A stretch of 15,870 bases of DNA from UBA6165 sp044233745 (GCA_044233745.1 JBIIJN010000064.1:1-15870); one strand, 5' to 3'. Shown: positions 1 to 8,573, counted from the stretch's first letter. The notes: generated from the sequence alone by a model not told the origin. Program-made: numbers and translations.

Positions 1-868
1 CATTGATTGAAGTTGTGGGCAATGCTGGAATATTCGTACCACTACAGAAAGGTCCAACTGCTGCAAAAGTAGGTGTGATGTTTGGATTGATAGTAATTGT
101 CATTGTTGTCGCAGTTGCACATTGACCAGCAGTTGGTGTAAACGTGTAAGTAGTTGTTGCTGTGTTATTTATTGCTGGTGACCATGTTCCGGTGATTCCA
201 TTTTGAGAAGTTGTTGATATTGCAGGTATATTGGCGCCACTGCAATAAGGTCCTACCGCAGCAAATGTAGGTGTGGTGTTGTTGGTGATGTTCACTGTCA
301 TTGTTGTAGTGGCAGCACATTGACCTGGATTTGGGGTAAAAGTGTAGGTGGTTGTGGCAGTGTTGTTGATTGCGGGCGACCATGTTCCCGTAAATCCGTT
401 TTGTGATGTGGTCAACAAACTCGGGATATTCGCTCCTGAGCAATACGGACCAACTTGAGCAAATGTAGGTGTTATTAAATTGTCAATCACGATGGTCATA
501 TTCGTGGCAATTGCACATACACCGGCGCTTGGTGTGAAAGTGTAGGATGTGGTAGTTTGGTTGTTTATCGCTGGCGACCATGAACCCGGAATACCGTTGT
601 TTGAATTGTTGGGCAAATTAGGTATGGCCGTTCCAATGCAAAAAGGACCTACAGGAGTAAAAGCGGGTGTCACATTTGGAATAATAGTTATCGTTTGAGT
701 CACAGGATCGGCACATTGTCCCGGGTTGGGTGTAAAGGTGTAGGTCGAGGTCAGCATGTTGTTGATTGCAGGTGACCATGTACCCGTTATACCGTTGATT
801 GAACTCGTTGGCAATGGAGCAATGGGTGTGCCAGAACAATAATCCGGACTCTGGTTGAATTGAGCGGT
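1..868 (-). repeat. Tandem 198-bp (66-residue) repeats coding Ig-like modules
   Basis: Counted on the minus strand, units lie at 868-671, 670-473, 472-275, 274-77 and a partial fifth at 76-1. The spacing is exactly 198 bp, measured from the Cys codon of the YC/FC motif and from the GGTCC/GGACC anchor on the plus strand. Each unit encodes a core of x-C-x-G-x-x-I-x-x-L, NG-x-x-G-(T/S)-WSPAINN, TYTFTP and G-x-CA. Units three and four are the most alike, roughly three quarters identical at the protein level by eye. The array continues off the left edge, so total copy number is unknown. Confidence 0.9.
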
Positions 869-1837
869 TTGGTTCATCATGGGTTGCACAAATACGGTAT
901 CTTGCACAAAGCCGCCTCCACCAACACAAGCCATGTAGTTGGCATAACAACCTGTGTAGCTGTAGGTAGCCGTGTAATATGCTCCCCCTAAAGGCGGCGT
1001 CACAGTAATGGTCGTTACATTCGTGGCAATTGGCGTGGGATTCCCAACTTGATACCACGTAAGTGTTGGTGTAACATTGTTGCCATTTGGTGTGTAGCGC
1101 CAAGCATTATTGGTGGTTGTCCAAGCTGTTGAGTTTCTCCCAGGGACTGTTACTGCCGCTGTTCCTGGTAAGTTGTGAATTCCTTGCACGGCTGTGCCGC
1201 CTGCCCACTGCGTACATGCGGGTTTGTTGGTAATGTGGTTTTCAATGATGTTGGTGCCTTCATACAATACAATCTGGAAAGTGCCCAATGTTGATGTACA
1301 AGAGAAAAAAGGCAAACTAGTAAAACTCACAACCAATCTTCTGCACGGAGCGGTGCCTTGAGTTTGGTAGCGAATTTGTCCTCCAACTCCTGGATGCCAA
1401 TCTTGCCAAGGACCCATGATGCAATTTTTAGGAATACCAAATGCTGTTGATGGTATTGGGGCTGAGGTAAACGTGGCTGGCTGTCCTGCTGAAAATGAAA
1501 TCCACCCATTTGAACCTATGTAAAAATTGGTGTACGTATTGCCATAAAAGCAAAAGGAGAAACCGATAGGAAGCATTGCGGAAACAGCATCGTCACTCAA
1601 GAATACTTGTGTCCCTGTGGCAGGGGATGGAGCAAAAGGAATATTTTGTGCTAAATACGTCGTTGTTTCTTTTGGAGGTGTACTAGCACCCCCTGAACAT
1701 TGAGAGAAATTGGCCGTTATAGTGGTACTTGTAACACCACAAGGCAAATATTGATCAGCTCCAAGATATTGACAATTTTGTGCGTAAGAATTTGCAAAAA
1801 TAAATGCAAAAATGGCTGCAAGGAAGCGTTTTTTCAT
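1..1837 (-). CDS. Giant secreted repeat protein, probable surface adhesin (3' end outside window)
   Basis: The frame is open from the ATG at 1837 to the window edge, giving 612 codons with no stop, so the gene continues beyond position 1. The product starts with a signal peptide (MKKRFLAAIFAFIFANSYAQ, cleavage probably after A19), so it is exported. Residues about 70-260 form a non-repetitive domain with the segment IGFSFCFYGNTYTNFYIGS and a following GW, a pattern I associate with beta-sandwich domains of Bacteroidota surface proteins. From residue 324 onward there are 66-residue tandem repeats with a core like YCSGANIP...GTWSPAINN...TYTFTP..GQCA, probably Ig-like modules. Composition is rich in Thr, Asn, Pro and Gly. 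A T9SS C-terminal domain would be expected past the edge but cannot be seen. The gene lies 76 bp after the T9SS protein gene on the same strand, so co-transcription is plausible. An adhesin role is inference. Confidence 0.85.
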   Translation of the reverse strand, partial: MKKRFLAAIFAFIFANSYAQNCQYLGADQYLPCGVTSTTITANFSQCSGGASTPPKETTTYLAQNIPFAPSPATGTQVFLSDDAVSAMLPIGFSFCFYGNTYTNFYIGSNGWISFSAGQPATFTSAPIPSTAFGIPKNCIMGPWQDWHPGVGGQIRYQTQGTAPCRRLVVSFTSLPFFSCTSTLGTFQIVLYEGTNIIENHITNKPACTQWAGGTAVQGIHNLPGTAAVTVPGRNSTAWTTTNNAWRYTPNGNNVTPTLTWYQVGNPTPIATNVTTITVTPPLGGAYYTATYSYTGCYANYMACVGGGGFVQDTVFVQPMMNQTAQFNQSPDYCSGTPIAPLPTSSINGITGTWSPAINNMLTSTYTFTPNPGQCADPVTQTITIIPNVTPAFTPVGPFCIGTAIPNLPNNSNNGIPGSWSPAINNQTTTSYTFTPSAGVCAIATNMTIVIDNLITPTFAQVGPYCSGANIPSLLTTSQNGFTGTWSPAINNTATTTYTFTPNPGQCAATTTMTVNITNNTTPTFAAVGPYCSGANIPAISTTSQNGITGTWSPAINNTATTTYTFTPTAGQCATATTMTITINPNITPTFAAVGPFCSGTNIPALPTTSIN

Positions 1838-1913
1838 AAAGTCCAGTCAAATGTGTTAATCCAATTATTAATGAATACAACCGTGACGAATAATGTTCAA
1901 ATAAGTTGCTTTT

Positions 1914-4900
1914 TTAGCGCAATAAATTTACGTGCCCACGAACAACAATGCGTTTATCTTTTCCGATCTCTTTGAAAGTGATCTGCCAGATGTATGTGCC
2001 ATCTTGACAAACCTCACCGCCGTAAGTTCCATCCCATCCGAAAAGCGCATTGTTAGATTCAAAAACTACTTCTCCCCAACGATTGAAAATCAATAAATTG
2101 TAATTGAAAATATCAAAACCGGCGGTAAATACAGGAAGAAAAGTAGGGTTGAAATTATCTTCATCGGGCGTAAAAGTGTTGGGCACATAGAAAATAGGTT
2201 CATTATCAATAACGACAATCTGTTGCGCTGTATCTGTACAAGCACCACTATAAGCAATCAAAGTTATGATATAAGTTCCAGGTATTTCGGGATAAGTATG
2301 CGTTGGAGCAACCTCCGTGTTTGGAGCCGAGTTATCGCCAAAATACCAAACATAATTTTGTGCATTCACACTTAAATTTATCATGTCTGTGGTGGGGTCT
2401 ACAGTACTCAAAATGGCAGGATTCGGCACAAAACTCGCAATAGGGGTGGGCGTTACGCAAACCATATCTTCAATGGTGAAACTACCCGTACAACCTTGAT
2501 CATTGGTAACTGTTAAGGTGACGTCATAACATCCCGCTTGTGTGTATGTGTTAGAGACATTCCCACAACCCGTGGCGCTTGCACCAGTTCCAAAATTCCA
2601 AACGCAATTAGAGAATTGACCCAGTGTGTTGTTCTGAAAACTTGCTGTCAGGGGAGCACAACCACTTAGATTGTTCCCCGAAAAAGTAGGTGTTGGTATC
2701 GGGATTACTGTCAAGTTAATAATCACCGTTGAATCGCAACCCGCAACCGTGGTTAAATTAATTGTTTGTTGCCCCGCTTGATTGAAAACTATTCCGTTTA
2801 TCGTAACTGGCAATTGATTTTCACAAATGGTCTGGTTGATAGTATTTGTTACCGAACCTGAAATTGTAATATTGGCCTGAGCCACTGAAAAACAAGTTGG
2901 CTCAGAGGTTTGGTAGGTAACAACATAGTTTCCTGGTAAAGAAACAGCTAAATTAATTTGTCCAGTGTTGGGGTTAATGGATAAGCCTGGGTTGTTACTC
3001 GTAAATGTGCCTCCTTGGGCGCCAATTATTACGGGTGTTGGGTTGCTTTGACTAATGCAATAATTAGAAGCTGGATATTGAATTTGTGCAGGATTTGCCC
3101 CTTGAAATATACCATTGATGGTGATGAAACACCCATTGGCATCGATGATATCAAAAGAGTAAACATCACCTGAAATTAAACCTGTTACAACGATATTTCC
3201 ATTATTTCCCGTACTGTTGTTTACGAAACTAGCGGACTGAGGTAATAAGTTTTGAGCTGAAAACTGAGAGCCGTAAACCGCGGCAGAACCACCAGAAACA
3301 GTTGCTGTTAGGGTGCCCGTAGCGCAATCTGTTGTATGGTTGGCTACCACTTCTGGTAAATATGTCACTGGATAAACAGGACCCAAGTCATAACAATTGA
3401 TTAAAGAATTGGTGCTGCTATAAAATCCGTCAACCATACTGTACATGGTTATAGGAACAAAATAGAATGTCAATCCATCGCCAATGTCGTTGATTATAGC
3501 CCATGCAGCATCATTGTCAGAAGCTATACCCAAAAGACAGGGGTCGTCATTGATGTCGTCGGTAGGTCCAATAGTGGGTGGACATTCATAAACCAATAAC
3601 CAAACACCAGGGTCGTACACTATATTCGATTGGGATTGGTCTGCTGGAATAAAATCACCATTTCCGATTATTGTCAATTCATCATTGAAACAAAGATTAT
3701 AAGGTGTGTTTAAATTGGTCATTCCTGTCACCGTGTTTGTAAATGTGCCAATATAAGCGGGGCAATCACAGGCAGCAGGATAATCAAATGGACTACTGGT
3801 TATTGTGCAGCCAGGGTCGGCTGAAAATGAAGCGGTTACGGTACAGTTGAAAGTTCCCCCTGCCGTTATTCCATTGAGTGCATAGTTCGTTGGGCTTGTA
3901 AAAGGCGGATTAAATGTTTGGCTATTCCCGTTGCAATCAGTAACAGTTAATGTGCCTGTTGAGGGTGGTGAGTCAAATTCCACAAAGCCTGTTATATTGA
4001 ATGTGTTGGTTAATCCCTGACAGGCTGAGATATTCGTTTGCAAGAAGGTCATGAAACAATCGCAAGTCGGAGCAACGAATTGACCGACAGAAATTGTACA
4101 AGTTGTTTCTGCGGTGAACGTTGCCGTGACATTGCAGTTTTGTCCGTTGGCAGGTATATTTTGTAGGTTGTAATTTTGCGGACTTGTAAATGGGGCATTG
4201 AAAACTTGCTGAACACCATTGCAGGTACTTATTATCAACTGACCGGTGCTCGGAGCGTTGTCAAAGCTTACACTTCCTGTAATGCCAAATGTGTTGTTTT
4301 GAGGATTACAGGCCGAAATATTAGCATCAATATTGGTAAAGTCACAAGGCTCCAAGATAGAACAATCTGTTGCACCTGTTCCCCCAGTTTGAGTTAGTGT
4401 AATTTGCTGCACAGTGTTCGCATAATTGGTTACCAACATGATATACACCTGGCCCACTTGGGCATTTGGAATTCCTGGTGTTTCGTTTGCAGTAGGGTCG
4501 TAACTACAGCCATAAGCATCACAAATATCCAATACATCACACAGAAATGGGTCACCAATGTTTGGAACAATATTATTATAATTCCCACAGTTACTGATGG
4601 CATTGGCTAAATTCGGAAAAGGGCCATAAATCACAAAGTCGATATCTAATGGTGCCGACAAATTCATGATAATGTCGCCAGCCTGAGAAATTTCCAAATA
4701 ATACCAAGATGGATTGGGTGAAGTAAATAAGCAACCGTAATCATTCCCTGGATTTACTGTAGATGCTGGTTGACCATTTGCATTGGCAGTGAAGGTTACC
4801 CCTTGTTGCGTACAAATAGGCACTGGATCGGCGCATGATGTGCCACCTGCTTGCCCATAGACCATTGTAAAACCGAAAAAGAGAAAAATTGATGTAAGAA

Positions 4901-4919
4901 TTAATTGAATAGTTTTCAT
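1914..4919 (-). CDS. T9SS-sorted PKD-domain surface protein with gliding-type (type B) C-terminal domain
   Basis: This is a 1001-residue exported protein. Residues 1-22 are a signal peptide ending VYGQ. Residues about 28-180 form the N-terminal module common in this class (PICTQQGVTF, NPSWYYLEI, DIDFVIYGPF), a probable beta-sandwich. Two Cys-flanked repeats follow at 192-285 and 286-383. A segment near 695-735 carries the GCDST motif frequent in these proteins. Two PKD-like domains (about 743-820 and 826-905) show WNFGTG and WYFGDNSAP with NTYTQAG and HTYPEIPG. Residues about 908-1001 match the gliding-motility-associated C-terminal domain: VPNTFTPDEDNFNPTF, LLIFNRWGEVVFES, GWDGTYGGE, DGTYIWQITFKE. 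In this family the domain directs export through T9SS and surface attachment or release. The start follows GGAG immediately, which is too close for a good ribosome site. The gene lies 16 bp after the small secreted-protein gene and probably shares its transcript. Ligand unknown. Confidence 0.93.
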   Translation of the reverse strand: MKTIQLILTSIFLFFGFTMVYGQAGGTSCADPVPICTQQGVTFTANANGQPASTVNPGNDYGCLFTSPNPSWYYLEISQAGDIIMNLSAPLDIDFVIYGPFPNLANAISNCGNYNNIVPNIGDPFLCDVLDICDAYGCSYDPTANETPGIPNAQVGQVYIMLVTNYANTVQQITLTQTGGTGATDCSILEPCDFTNIDANISACNPQNNTFGITGSVSFDNAPSTGQLIISTCNGVQQVFNAPFTSPQNYNLQNIPANGQNCNVTATFTAETTCTISVGQFVAPTCDCFMTFLQTNISACQGLTNTFNITGFVEFDSPPSTGTLTVTDCNGNSQTFNPPFTSPTNYALNGITAGGTFNCTVTASFSADPGCTITSSPFDYPAACDCPAYIGTFTNTVTGMTNLNTPYNLCFNDELTIIGNGDFIPADQSQSNIVYDPGVWLLVYECPPTIGPTDDINDDPCLLGIASDNDAAWAIINDIGDGLTFYFVPITMYSMVDGFYSSTNSLINCYDLGPVYPVTYLPEVVANHTTDCATGTLTATVSGGSAAVYGSQFSAQNLLPQSASFVNNSTGNNGNIVVTGLISGDVYSFDIIDANGCFITINGIFQGANPAQIQYPASNYCISQSNPTPVIIGAQGGTFTSNNPGLSINPNTGQINLAVSLPGNYVVTYQTSEPTCFSVAQANITISGSVTNTINQTICENQLPVTINGIVFNQAGQQTINLTTVAGCDSTVIINLTVIPIPTPTFSGNNLSGCAPLTASFQNNTLGQFSNCVWNFGTGASATGCGNVSNTYTQAGCYDVTLTVTNDQGCTGSFTIEDMVCVTPTPIASFVPNPAILSTVDPTTDMINLSVNAQNYVWYFGDNSAPNTEVAPTHTYPEIPGTYIITLIAYSGACTDTAQQIVVIDNEPIFYVPNTFTPDEDNFNPTFLPVFTAGFDIFNYNLLIFNRWGEVVFESNNALFGWDGTYGGEVCQDGTYIWQITFKEIGKDKRIVVRGHVNLLR
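3771..4346 (-). repeat. Two tandem ~95-residue protein repeats inside the T9SS protein
   Basis: Repeat one covers residues 192-285 (4346-4065) and repeat two residues 286-383 (4064-3771). Both start at a CD(F/C) pair and share ISAC, NTF.ITG, F(D)..PSTG, CNG..Q.FN.PFTSP.NY.L, CTVTA/CNVTA-type and CTI elements, with spacing preserved. A third CDC at residue 384 begins the next segment. The conserved Cys residues could form disulfides in an exported protein. Divergence at the DNA level suggests an old duplication. Confidence 0.8.
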
Positions 4920-4935
4920 CTCCGTGTGTTTTTCA

Positions 4936-5367
4936 TTAATTCATACTAGACAATAATTCTTTCGACTGTCGAATCATTTCATCAATGAAATCATACCAGC
5001 CAGATACTATAGCCTTAGTGTGTTCTTCGGGAATCTGAGACACATGGACTTTTTTGGCCTCTAAACAAGCAATGTAAAGCTCCAAATCTTCTTTTGTCCA
5101 TTGCATTGTCACTGGAGATGGAGCGGGATTTTGTTGTTGGCTTTGTGCAGAATAACTGGAAGGACTCACTTGTGTGGCATCAACAGTTATAGTTCGGCTA
5201 CCATCAGCGTGAATTGTAGTTGTGCGATTGCCTTCAACTATTACCAAATCGCCATTTGTTTTGTTTTGAACATCAGTGCGAACAATGTTTTGTGGTTGAC
5301 GGTTCACTTTTTGAGCGAACGCACCAACAGGCAAGCAGCCCAACAAGGCTAAGTAAAATAGTTTCAT
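4936..5367 (-). CDS. Small secreted protein of unknown function
   Basis: I do not recognise a family for this 143-residue protein. It opens with a clear signal peptide (MKLFYLALLGCLPVGAFAQ, cleavage about residue 18), so the mature product is periplasmic or exported. Residues about 40-65 look beta-stranded and polar (GDLVIVEGNRTTTIHADGS). Residues 70-90 form a Ser/Gln/Pro-rich linker. The last 55 residues look helical and charged (WTKEDLELYIACLEAK, WYDFIDEMIRQSKELL) and could pack as a small helical bundle. It has no CTD and no lipobox. The start ATG follows an A-rich leader without a Shine-Dalgarno sequence, normal for this phylum. It is the first gene of a probable three-gene minus-strand run with the two large surface proteins, so a role accompanying them is a reasonable guess only. 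Confidence 0.75.
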   Translation of the reverse strand: MKLFYLALLGCLPVGAFAQKVNRQPQNIVRTDVQNKTNGDLVIVEGNRTTTIHADGSRTITVDATQVSPSSYSAQSQQQNPAPSPVTMQWTKEDLELYIACLEAKKVHVSQIPEEHTKAIVSGWYDFIDEMIRQSKELLSSMN

Positions 5368-5486
5368 GGTTTTTAAGTTTAGCGGTTAAAATTACATTTT
5401 TTTAATGACTTACATGAAAACCAACGACTTAATTCAGTCAAAGTTGCCTAAAAGCTCAAGTGATGGGAAAATTTGATTACAATTGA

Positions 5487-5948
5487 CTACTGTTGTTTTT
5501 TTATATACATTTTGATGTATTTCGGAGGCACCCACAAAAAACCGAAGCATTCACCTTCCTCTTTTCCGGTGTGTTTGTGATGTTGTTTGTGTGCGCGTCT
5601 CATGCCTAGAAAGTAGGGTTTTTTGGCCGTTCTGAACCATTTGATGCGCTGATGAATGAAAATGTCGTGAACAAAGAAGTAAGCCATGCCGTAGAGCGAG
5701 ATGCCAACACCAATATAAAACCAATGGTTCCAGCCGCTTTCAATACCATACATGATCATGGCGATGGCTGGAGCAGCAAAGATCAAAAAGAAATAGTCAT
5801 TTTTTTCTAAGGCATGCTCGTGCTCCTTATGATGGTGGTCTTTATGCAAACTCCATAAAAAACCGTGCATCACATATTTGTGTGTGAGCCAAGTGATGCC
5901 TTCCATCACCAAAAAAGTGCCAATAACAATCAAAATATTCCAAATCAT
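5487..5948 (-). CDS. crtZ: Beta-carotene hydroxylase (CrtZ type)
   Basis: This is a 153-residue integral membrane protein of the fatty acid hydroxylase/sterol desaturase superfamily, the usual size for bacterial CrtZ. The His clusters that hold the di-iron centre are visible: HKYVMH (H23, H28), HKDHHH (H35, H38-H40), HDIFIH (H94, H99) and HKQHH (H120, H123, H124). Hydrophobic segments lie at about 3-20, 52-68 and 76-93. The C-terminal GECFGFLWVPPKY is typical of Bacteroidota CrtZ. The family adds 3-hydroxyl groups to the beta-ionone rings of carotene, giving cryptoxanthin and zeaxanthin. It lies 13 bp downstream of the desaturase gene on the same strand, which supports a carotenoid role over a lipid hydroxylase role. 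The exact substrate is inferred. Confidence 0.88.
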   Translation of the reverse strand: MIWNILIVIGTFLVMEGITWLTHKYVMHGFLWSLHKDHHHKEHEHALEKNDYFFLIFAAPAIAMIMYGIESGWNHWFYIGVGISLYGMAYFFVHDIFIHQRIKWFRTAKKPYFLGMRRAHKQHHKHTGKEEGECFGFLWVPPKYIKMYIKKQQ

Positions 5949-5961
5949 AATACAAAGGTAA

Positions 5962-7422
5962 CTAGTTCAACTCAGCGGCTACAATTTTGCCCGAAATTAA
6001 AGATGGCGGCACTCCCGGTCCAGGAACGGTGAGCTGACCTGTATAAAATAGGTTCTTCACTTTTTTGTTTTTGATGGCCGGTTTTAAAACAGCAGTTTGA
6101 TTCAAAGTGTTTGCCAATCCATAGGCATTTCCCTTATAGGCGTTGTAATCTGTTATAAAATCATTGATACAAAAACTTCTTTTAAAGCTGATTTTATCTT
6201 TCAAACCTGATGTTCCCGTTCTGGCTTCGATGCGCGTAATCATTTCTTCGAAGTATTTTTCTCTGAGTGTTTCATTGTCTTCAATTCCAGTAGCCAAAGG
6301 CATCAAAAGGAACAAATTTTCTTTTCCTTCTGGGGCAACGTGGGGGTCTGTTTGTGAAGGACAACAAACGTAAAACAAGGGTTCTGTTGGCCATTTTTTG
6401 GTGTGATAAATTTCGACAGCGTGGGCATCCAAATCTTTTTCGAAGAATAGGGTGTGGTGCTTTAAATTCGGAATTCTTTCTTCAAAACCGAGATAATAAA
6501 TGAGGCAAGATGGCGCAAATGTTTTTTTCGCCCAGTACGCCTCATCGTAGTTGCGGTATTCAGCGTCGAGCAATTGCTGTTCGGTATGATGATAATCTGA
6601 GGATGCAATGACGGCATCGAAAGCCAAATTTTCTCCATTCACACGGATAGACTGCGCTTCTTTATTGGCGACGTTTATTTTTTCTATAGCTGCATTGAGG
6701 TGAATTTGAACACCTTGTTTTAAAGCAATATCGCGCATGGATTCAATTATTTTCACAAATCCACCCATTGGATAGAAAGTTCCCAATTTGATTCCGCCAT
6801 AATTCATTAAACTGTATAATGCCGGTATATCCTGCGGCATAGCACCTAAAAAAAGGACGGGGAATTCCATCAATGCGACCAACTTGGGATGCGTGAAATG
6901 TTGTCGAACATGTTTTCTAAAACTGGTCAACAAATCCAATTTGAATGCACTTTTCAGGATTTTCATCGACATGAATTCTGACCAAGAATGACAAGGTTTG
7001 CGAACAAATTCTTTCATGCCCACCTCATATTTGTATTCGGCTTCCTTCATGAATTTGTCCAAACGAGGTCCTGAACTAGGCTCGAGTTTTTCGAACATGG
7101 CACGCAAATCATCGTAGCTATCGGGCACCTCTAGCACACCATCTTCAAAAATCATATCAAATTGAGGATTGAGTCGAACCAAATCATAACAATCCTTAAT
7201 ATCAACATCAAAATCTGCGAAAAATTCTTCGAAAACATCGGGCATCCAATACCAGCTTGGACCCATGTCAAAGACGAAGCCATTGTCGGTTGTAAATTGT
7301 CGTGCTCGACCACCAACGCGATCGTTTTTTTCAAAAATATGTACTTCGTGACCTGCCTTTGCTGCATATGCTGCTGCCGAAAGTCCAGAAAAGCCAGAGC
7401 CAATTACTGCAATTTTCTTCAT
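5962..7422 (-). CDS. crtI: Phytoene desaturase family carotenoid oxidoreductase (CrtI-like)
   Basis: This 486-residue FAD-dependent desaturase starts MKKIAVIGSGFSGLSAAAYA. The dinucleotide-binding loop G8-S-G10-F-S-G13 is followed by E-K-N-D-R-V-G-G-R-A-R. The C-terminal FAD motif reads YTGQLTVPGPGVPPSLISGK near the end. The frame extends nine codons upstream to an ATG at 7449. I prefer 7422 because the binding fold then begins at the usual distance from Met and the ATG follows an A-rich leader. The family converts 15-cis-phytoene to lycopene at the membrane surface; relatives called CrtD introduce the 3',4' double bond of myxol-type carotenoids, and sequence inspection alone does not exclude that. 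CrtZ follows after 13 bp. Phytoene synthase (crtB), often beside crtI in this phylum, is not in the window. Confidence 0.9.
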   Translation of the reverse strand: MKKIAVIGSGFSGLSAAAYAAKAGHEVHIFEKNDRVGGRARQFTTDNGFVFDMGPSWYWMPDVFEEFFADFDVDIKDCYDLVRLNPQFDMIFEDGVLEVPDSYDDLRAMFEKLEPSSGPRLDKFMKEAEYKYEVGMKEFVRKPCHSWSEFMSMKILKSAFKLDLLTSFRKHVRQHFTHPKLVALMEFPVLFLGAMPQDIPALYSLMNYGGIKLGTFYPMGGFVKIIESMRDIALKQGVQIHLNAAIEKINVANKEAQSIRVNGENLAFDAVIASSDYHHTEQQLLDAEYRNYDEAYWAKKTFAPSCLIYYLGFEERIPNLKHHTLFFEKDLDAHAVEIYHTKKWPTEPLFYVCCPSQTDPHVAPEGKENLFLLMPLATGIEDNETLREKYFEEMITRIEARTGTSGLKDKISFKRSFCINDFITDYNAYKGNAYGLANTLNQTAVLKPAIKNKKVKNLFYTGQLTVPGPGVPPSLISGKIVAAELN

Positions 7423-7489
7423 TTTAATTGTGTCTAGCATCACCAACAAGTGGCTGCTCGTTTTGTTTTTGATTGTTTGTAATTTGAAA

Positions 7490-8545
7490 TTAGTCTAAAT
7501 CGCTGCCTTCAATTGTGTCTTTATATTTTTTGATTTTTTTATGCATCAGACCAAACCACAATGGAGGCACGAGCGATAATAGCATCATGCCTGGATAACC
7601 TGTTGGCATTTGTGGACTAGCTTCATGGTGCCTCAAAATTTGATATTTTCTACTGGCAATGTAGTGGTGGTCTGAATGTCGGGAAAGCTCCAATAAAACC
7701 AATCTACCCAAAGGATGATTCGAATTCCATGAATGAATGGGCATTGTACGTTCGTATCTGCCGTCTTTCATTTTCCTTCTCAGTCCATAGTGCTCGATGT
7801 AATTCACCGTTTCTAAAAGTATAATTCCAATGGCTGCTGCGACCACGAAGTAAATCAGAATTTTGAATCCAAAAACCAGATAAATGAGCGCCAGAAAAAT
7901 GAATTGAATGCCTTGGAAAACAAGCATTTCGTTGGACAAAGACCAAAAGGGTTTTTTCTGCATTTCCAGTTTTTCTTTTTCTAATATCCAAGCCGATATG
8001 TAGGAATGAATAATGGAACGAAACCAAAAAGCATACAGGCTTTCCCCATACTTGCTAGAAGCAGGATCTTCGTTTGTGCTCACATTTTTATGGTGTCCGC
8101 GATTGTGTTCAATAAAAAAGTGCATGTATAAGCTTGTGAGCAAAAGCATCTTGCTAAGCGTTTGTTCGAATTTCGTGTTTCGATGCCCCAATTCATGCGC
8201 TGCGTTGATGCCAATAACCCCGCACGCTATTCCCATGCTGACAATCATTCCGACACGCACCGAAGTAGACATTTCTTCTTGCATTTGAAATAAGAAATAA
8301 ATCAGGATGAAATATTGCATGGGCACCAACATCCACAAAATGATATCATAGGTTTTGTCTTTAAGCACCATTTCTTCTTCAATTCTGTCCATATTCGATG
8401 CATTGGGTTTGAGAAATAGCTCCAAAATCGGGAAGAAGACAAATAAAATCAAAAGCGCCGAGTAGCTGAATAAATTGGTTGACCAAATAGAGAACAACAC
8501 CAAAGCTGGAGTAATGTATGAGGCCAGATATTTAAGTGCTTTCAT
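7490..8545 (-). CDS. alkB: AlkB-type membrane di-iron alkane 1-monooxygenase
   Basis: This is a 351-residue membrane protein with about six hydrophobic segments. It carries all the AlkB His signatures: HELGHR (H117, H121), EHNRGHH (H147, H151, H152), NYIEHYG (H252) and RHSDHH (H290, H293, H294). NYIEHYG is the signature that separates AlkB from other membrane desaturases. The family hydroxylates the terminal carbon of medium-chain alkanes and related chains, using rubredoxin as electron donor. No rubredoxin gene or fused rubredoxin domain is visible here. The length is somewhat short of the roughly 400 residues usual for AlkB. It reads toward crtI with a 67-bp gap that lacks an obvious -7 box, so it may be the first gene of an alkB-crtI-crtZ transcript. 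The natural substrate is uncertain: alkane, fatty chain or carotenoid. Confidence 0.88.
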   Translation of the reverse strand: MKALKYLASYITPALVLFSIWSTNLFSYSALLILFVFFPILELFLKPNASNMDRIEEEMVLKDKTYDIILWMLVPMQYFILIYFLFQMQEEMSTSVRVGMIVSMGIACGVIGINAAHELGHRNTKFEQTLSKMLLLTSLYMHFFIEHNRGHHKNVSTNEDPASSKYGESLYAFWFRSIIHSYISAWILEKEKLEMQKKPFWSLSNEMLVFQGIQFIFLALIYLVFGFKILIYFVVAAAIGIILLETVNYIEHYGLRRKMKDGRYERTMPIHSWNSNHPLGRLVLLELSRHSDHHYIASRKYQILRHHEASPQMPTGYPGMMLLSLVPPLWFGLMHKKIKKYKDTIEGSDLD

Positions 8546-8565
8546 AAAGGATAGAAAATCGCACT

Positions 8566-8573
8566 CAAAAATA
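8566..8573 (-). promoter_or_regulatory. Putative -7 promoter box for the alkB-crtI-crtZ run
   Basis: The minus strand reads TATTTTTG, a full match to the Bacteroidota -7 consensus TAnnTTTG. It ends 20 nt before the alkB-like start, which predicts a leader of about 15 nt. I see no clear TTG at the expected -33 position, so this is a moderate call. Confidence 0.45.

Noticed and set aside
1..868. Regular repeats as a CRISPR or satellite array
   Set aside because: The period is 198 bp, the repeats are coding, in frame and diverged, and there are no short identical repeats with unique spacers.
165..1509. Three minus-strand open frames of 60-161 codons inside the giant repeat gene
   Set aside because: They are other-frame shadows with His/Cys/Asn-biased nonsense composition. 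The true frame is the uninterrupted one starting at 1837, which has a signal peptide and coherent repeats.
7423..7449. Upstream ATG for crtI
   Set aside because: The nine extra residues precede the FAD-binding fold without matching the family; MKKIAVIG at 7422 is the standard beginning.
8013..8288. Plus-strand open frame inside the alkB-like gene
   Set aside because: It lies opposite AlkB His motifs that are clearly under coding constraint on the minus strand.
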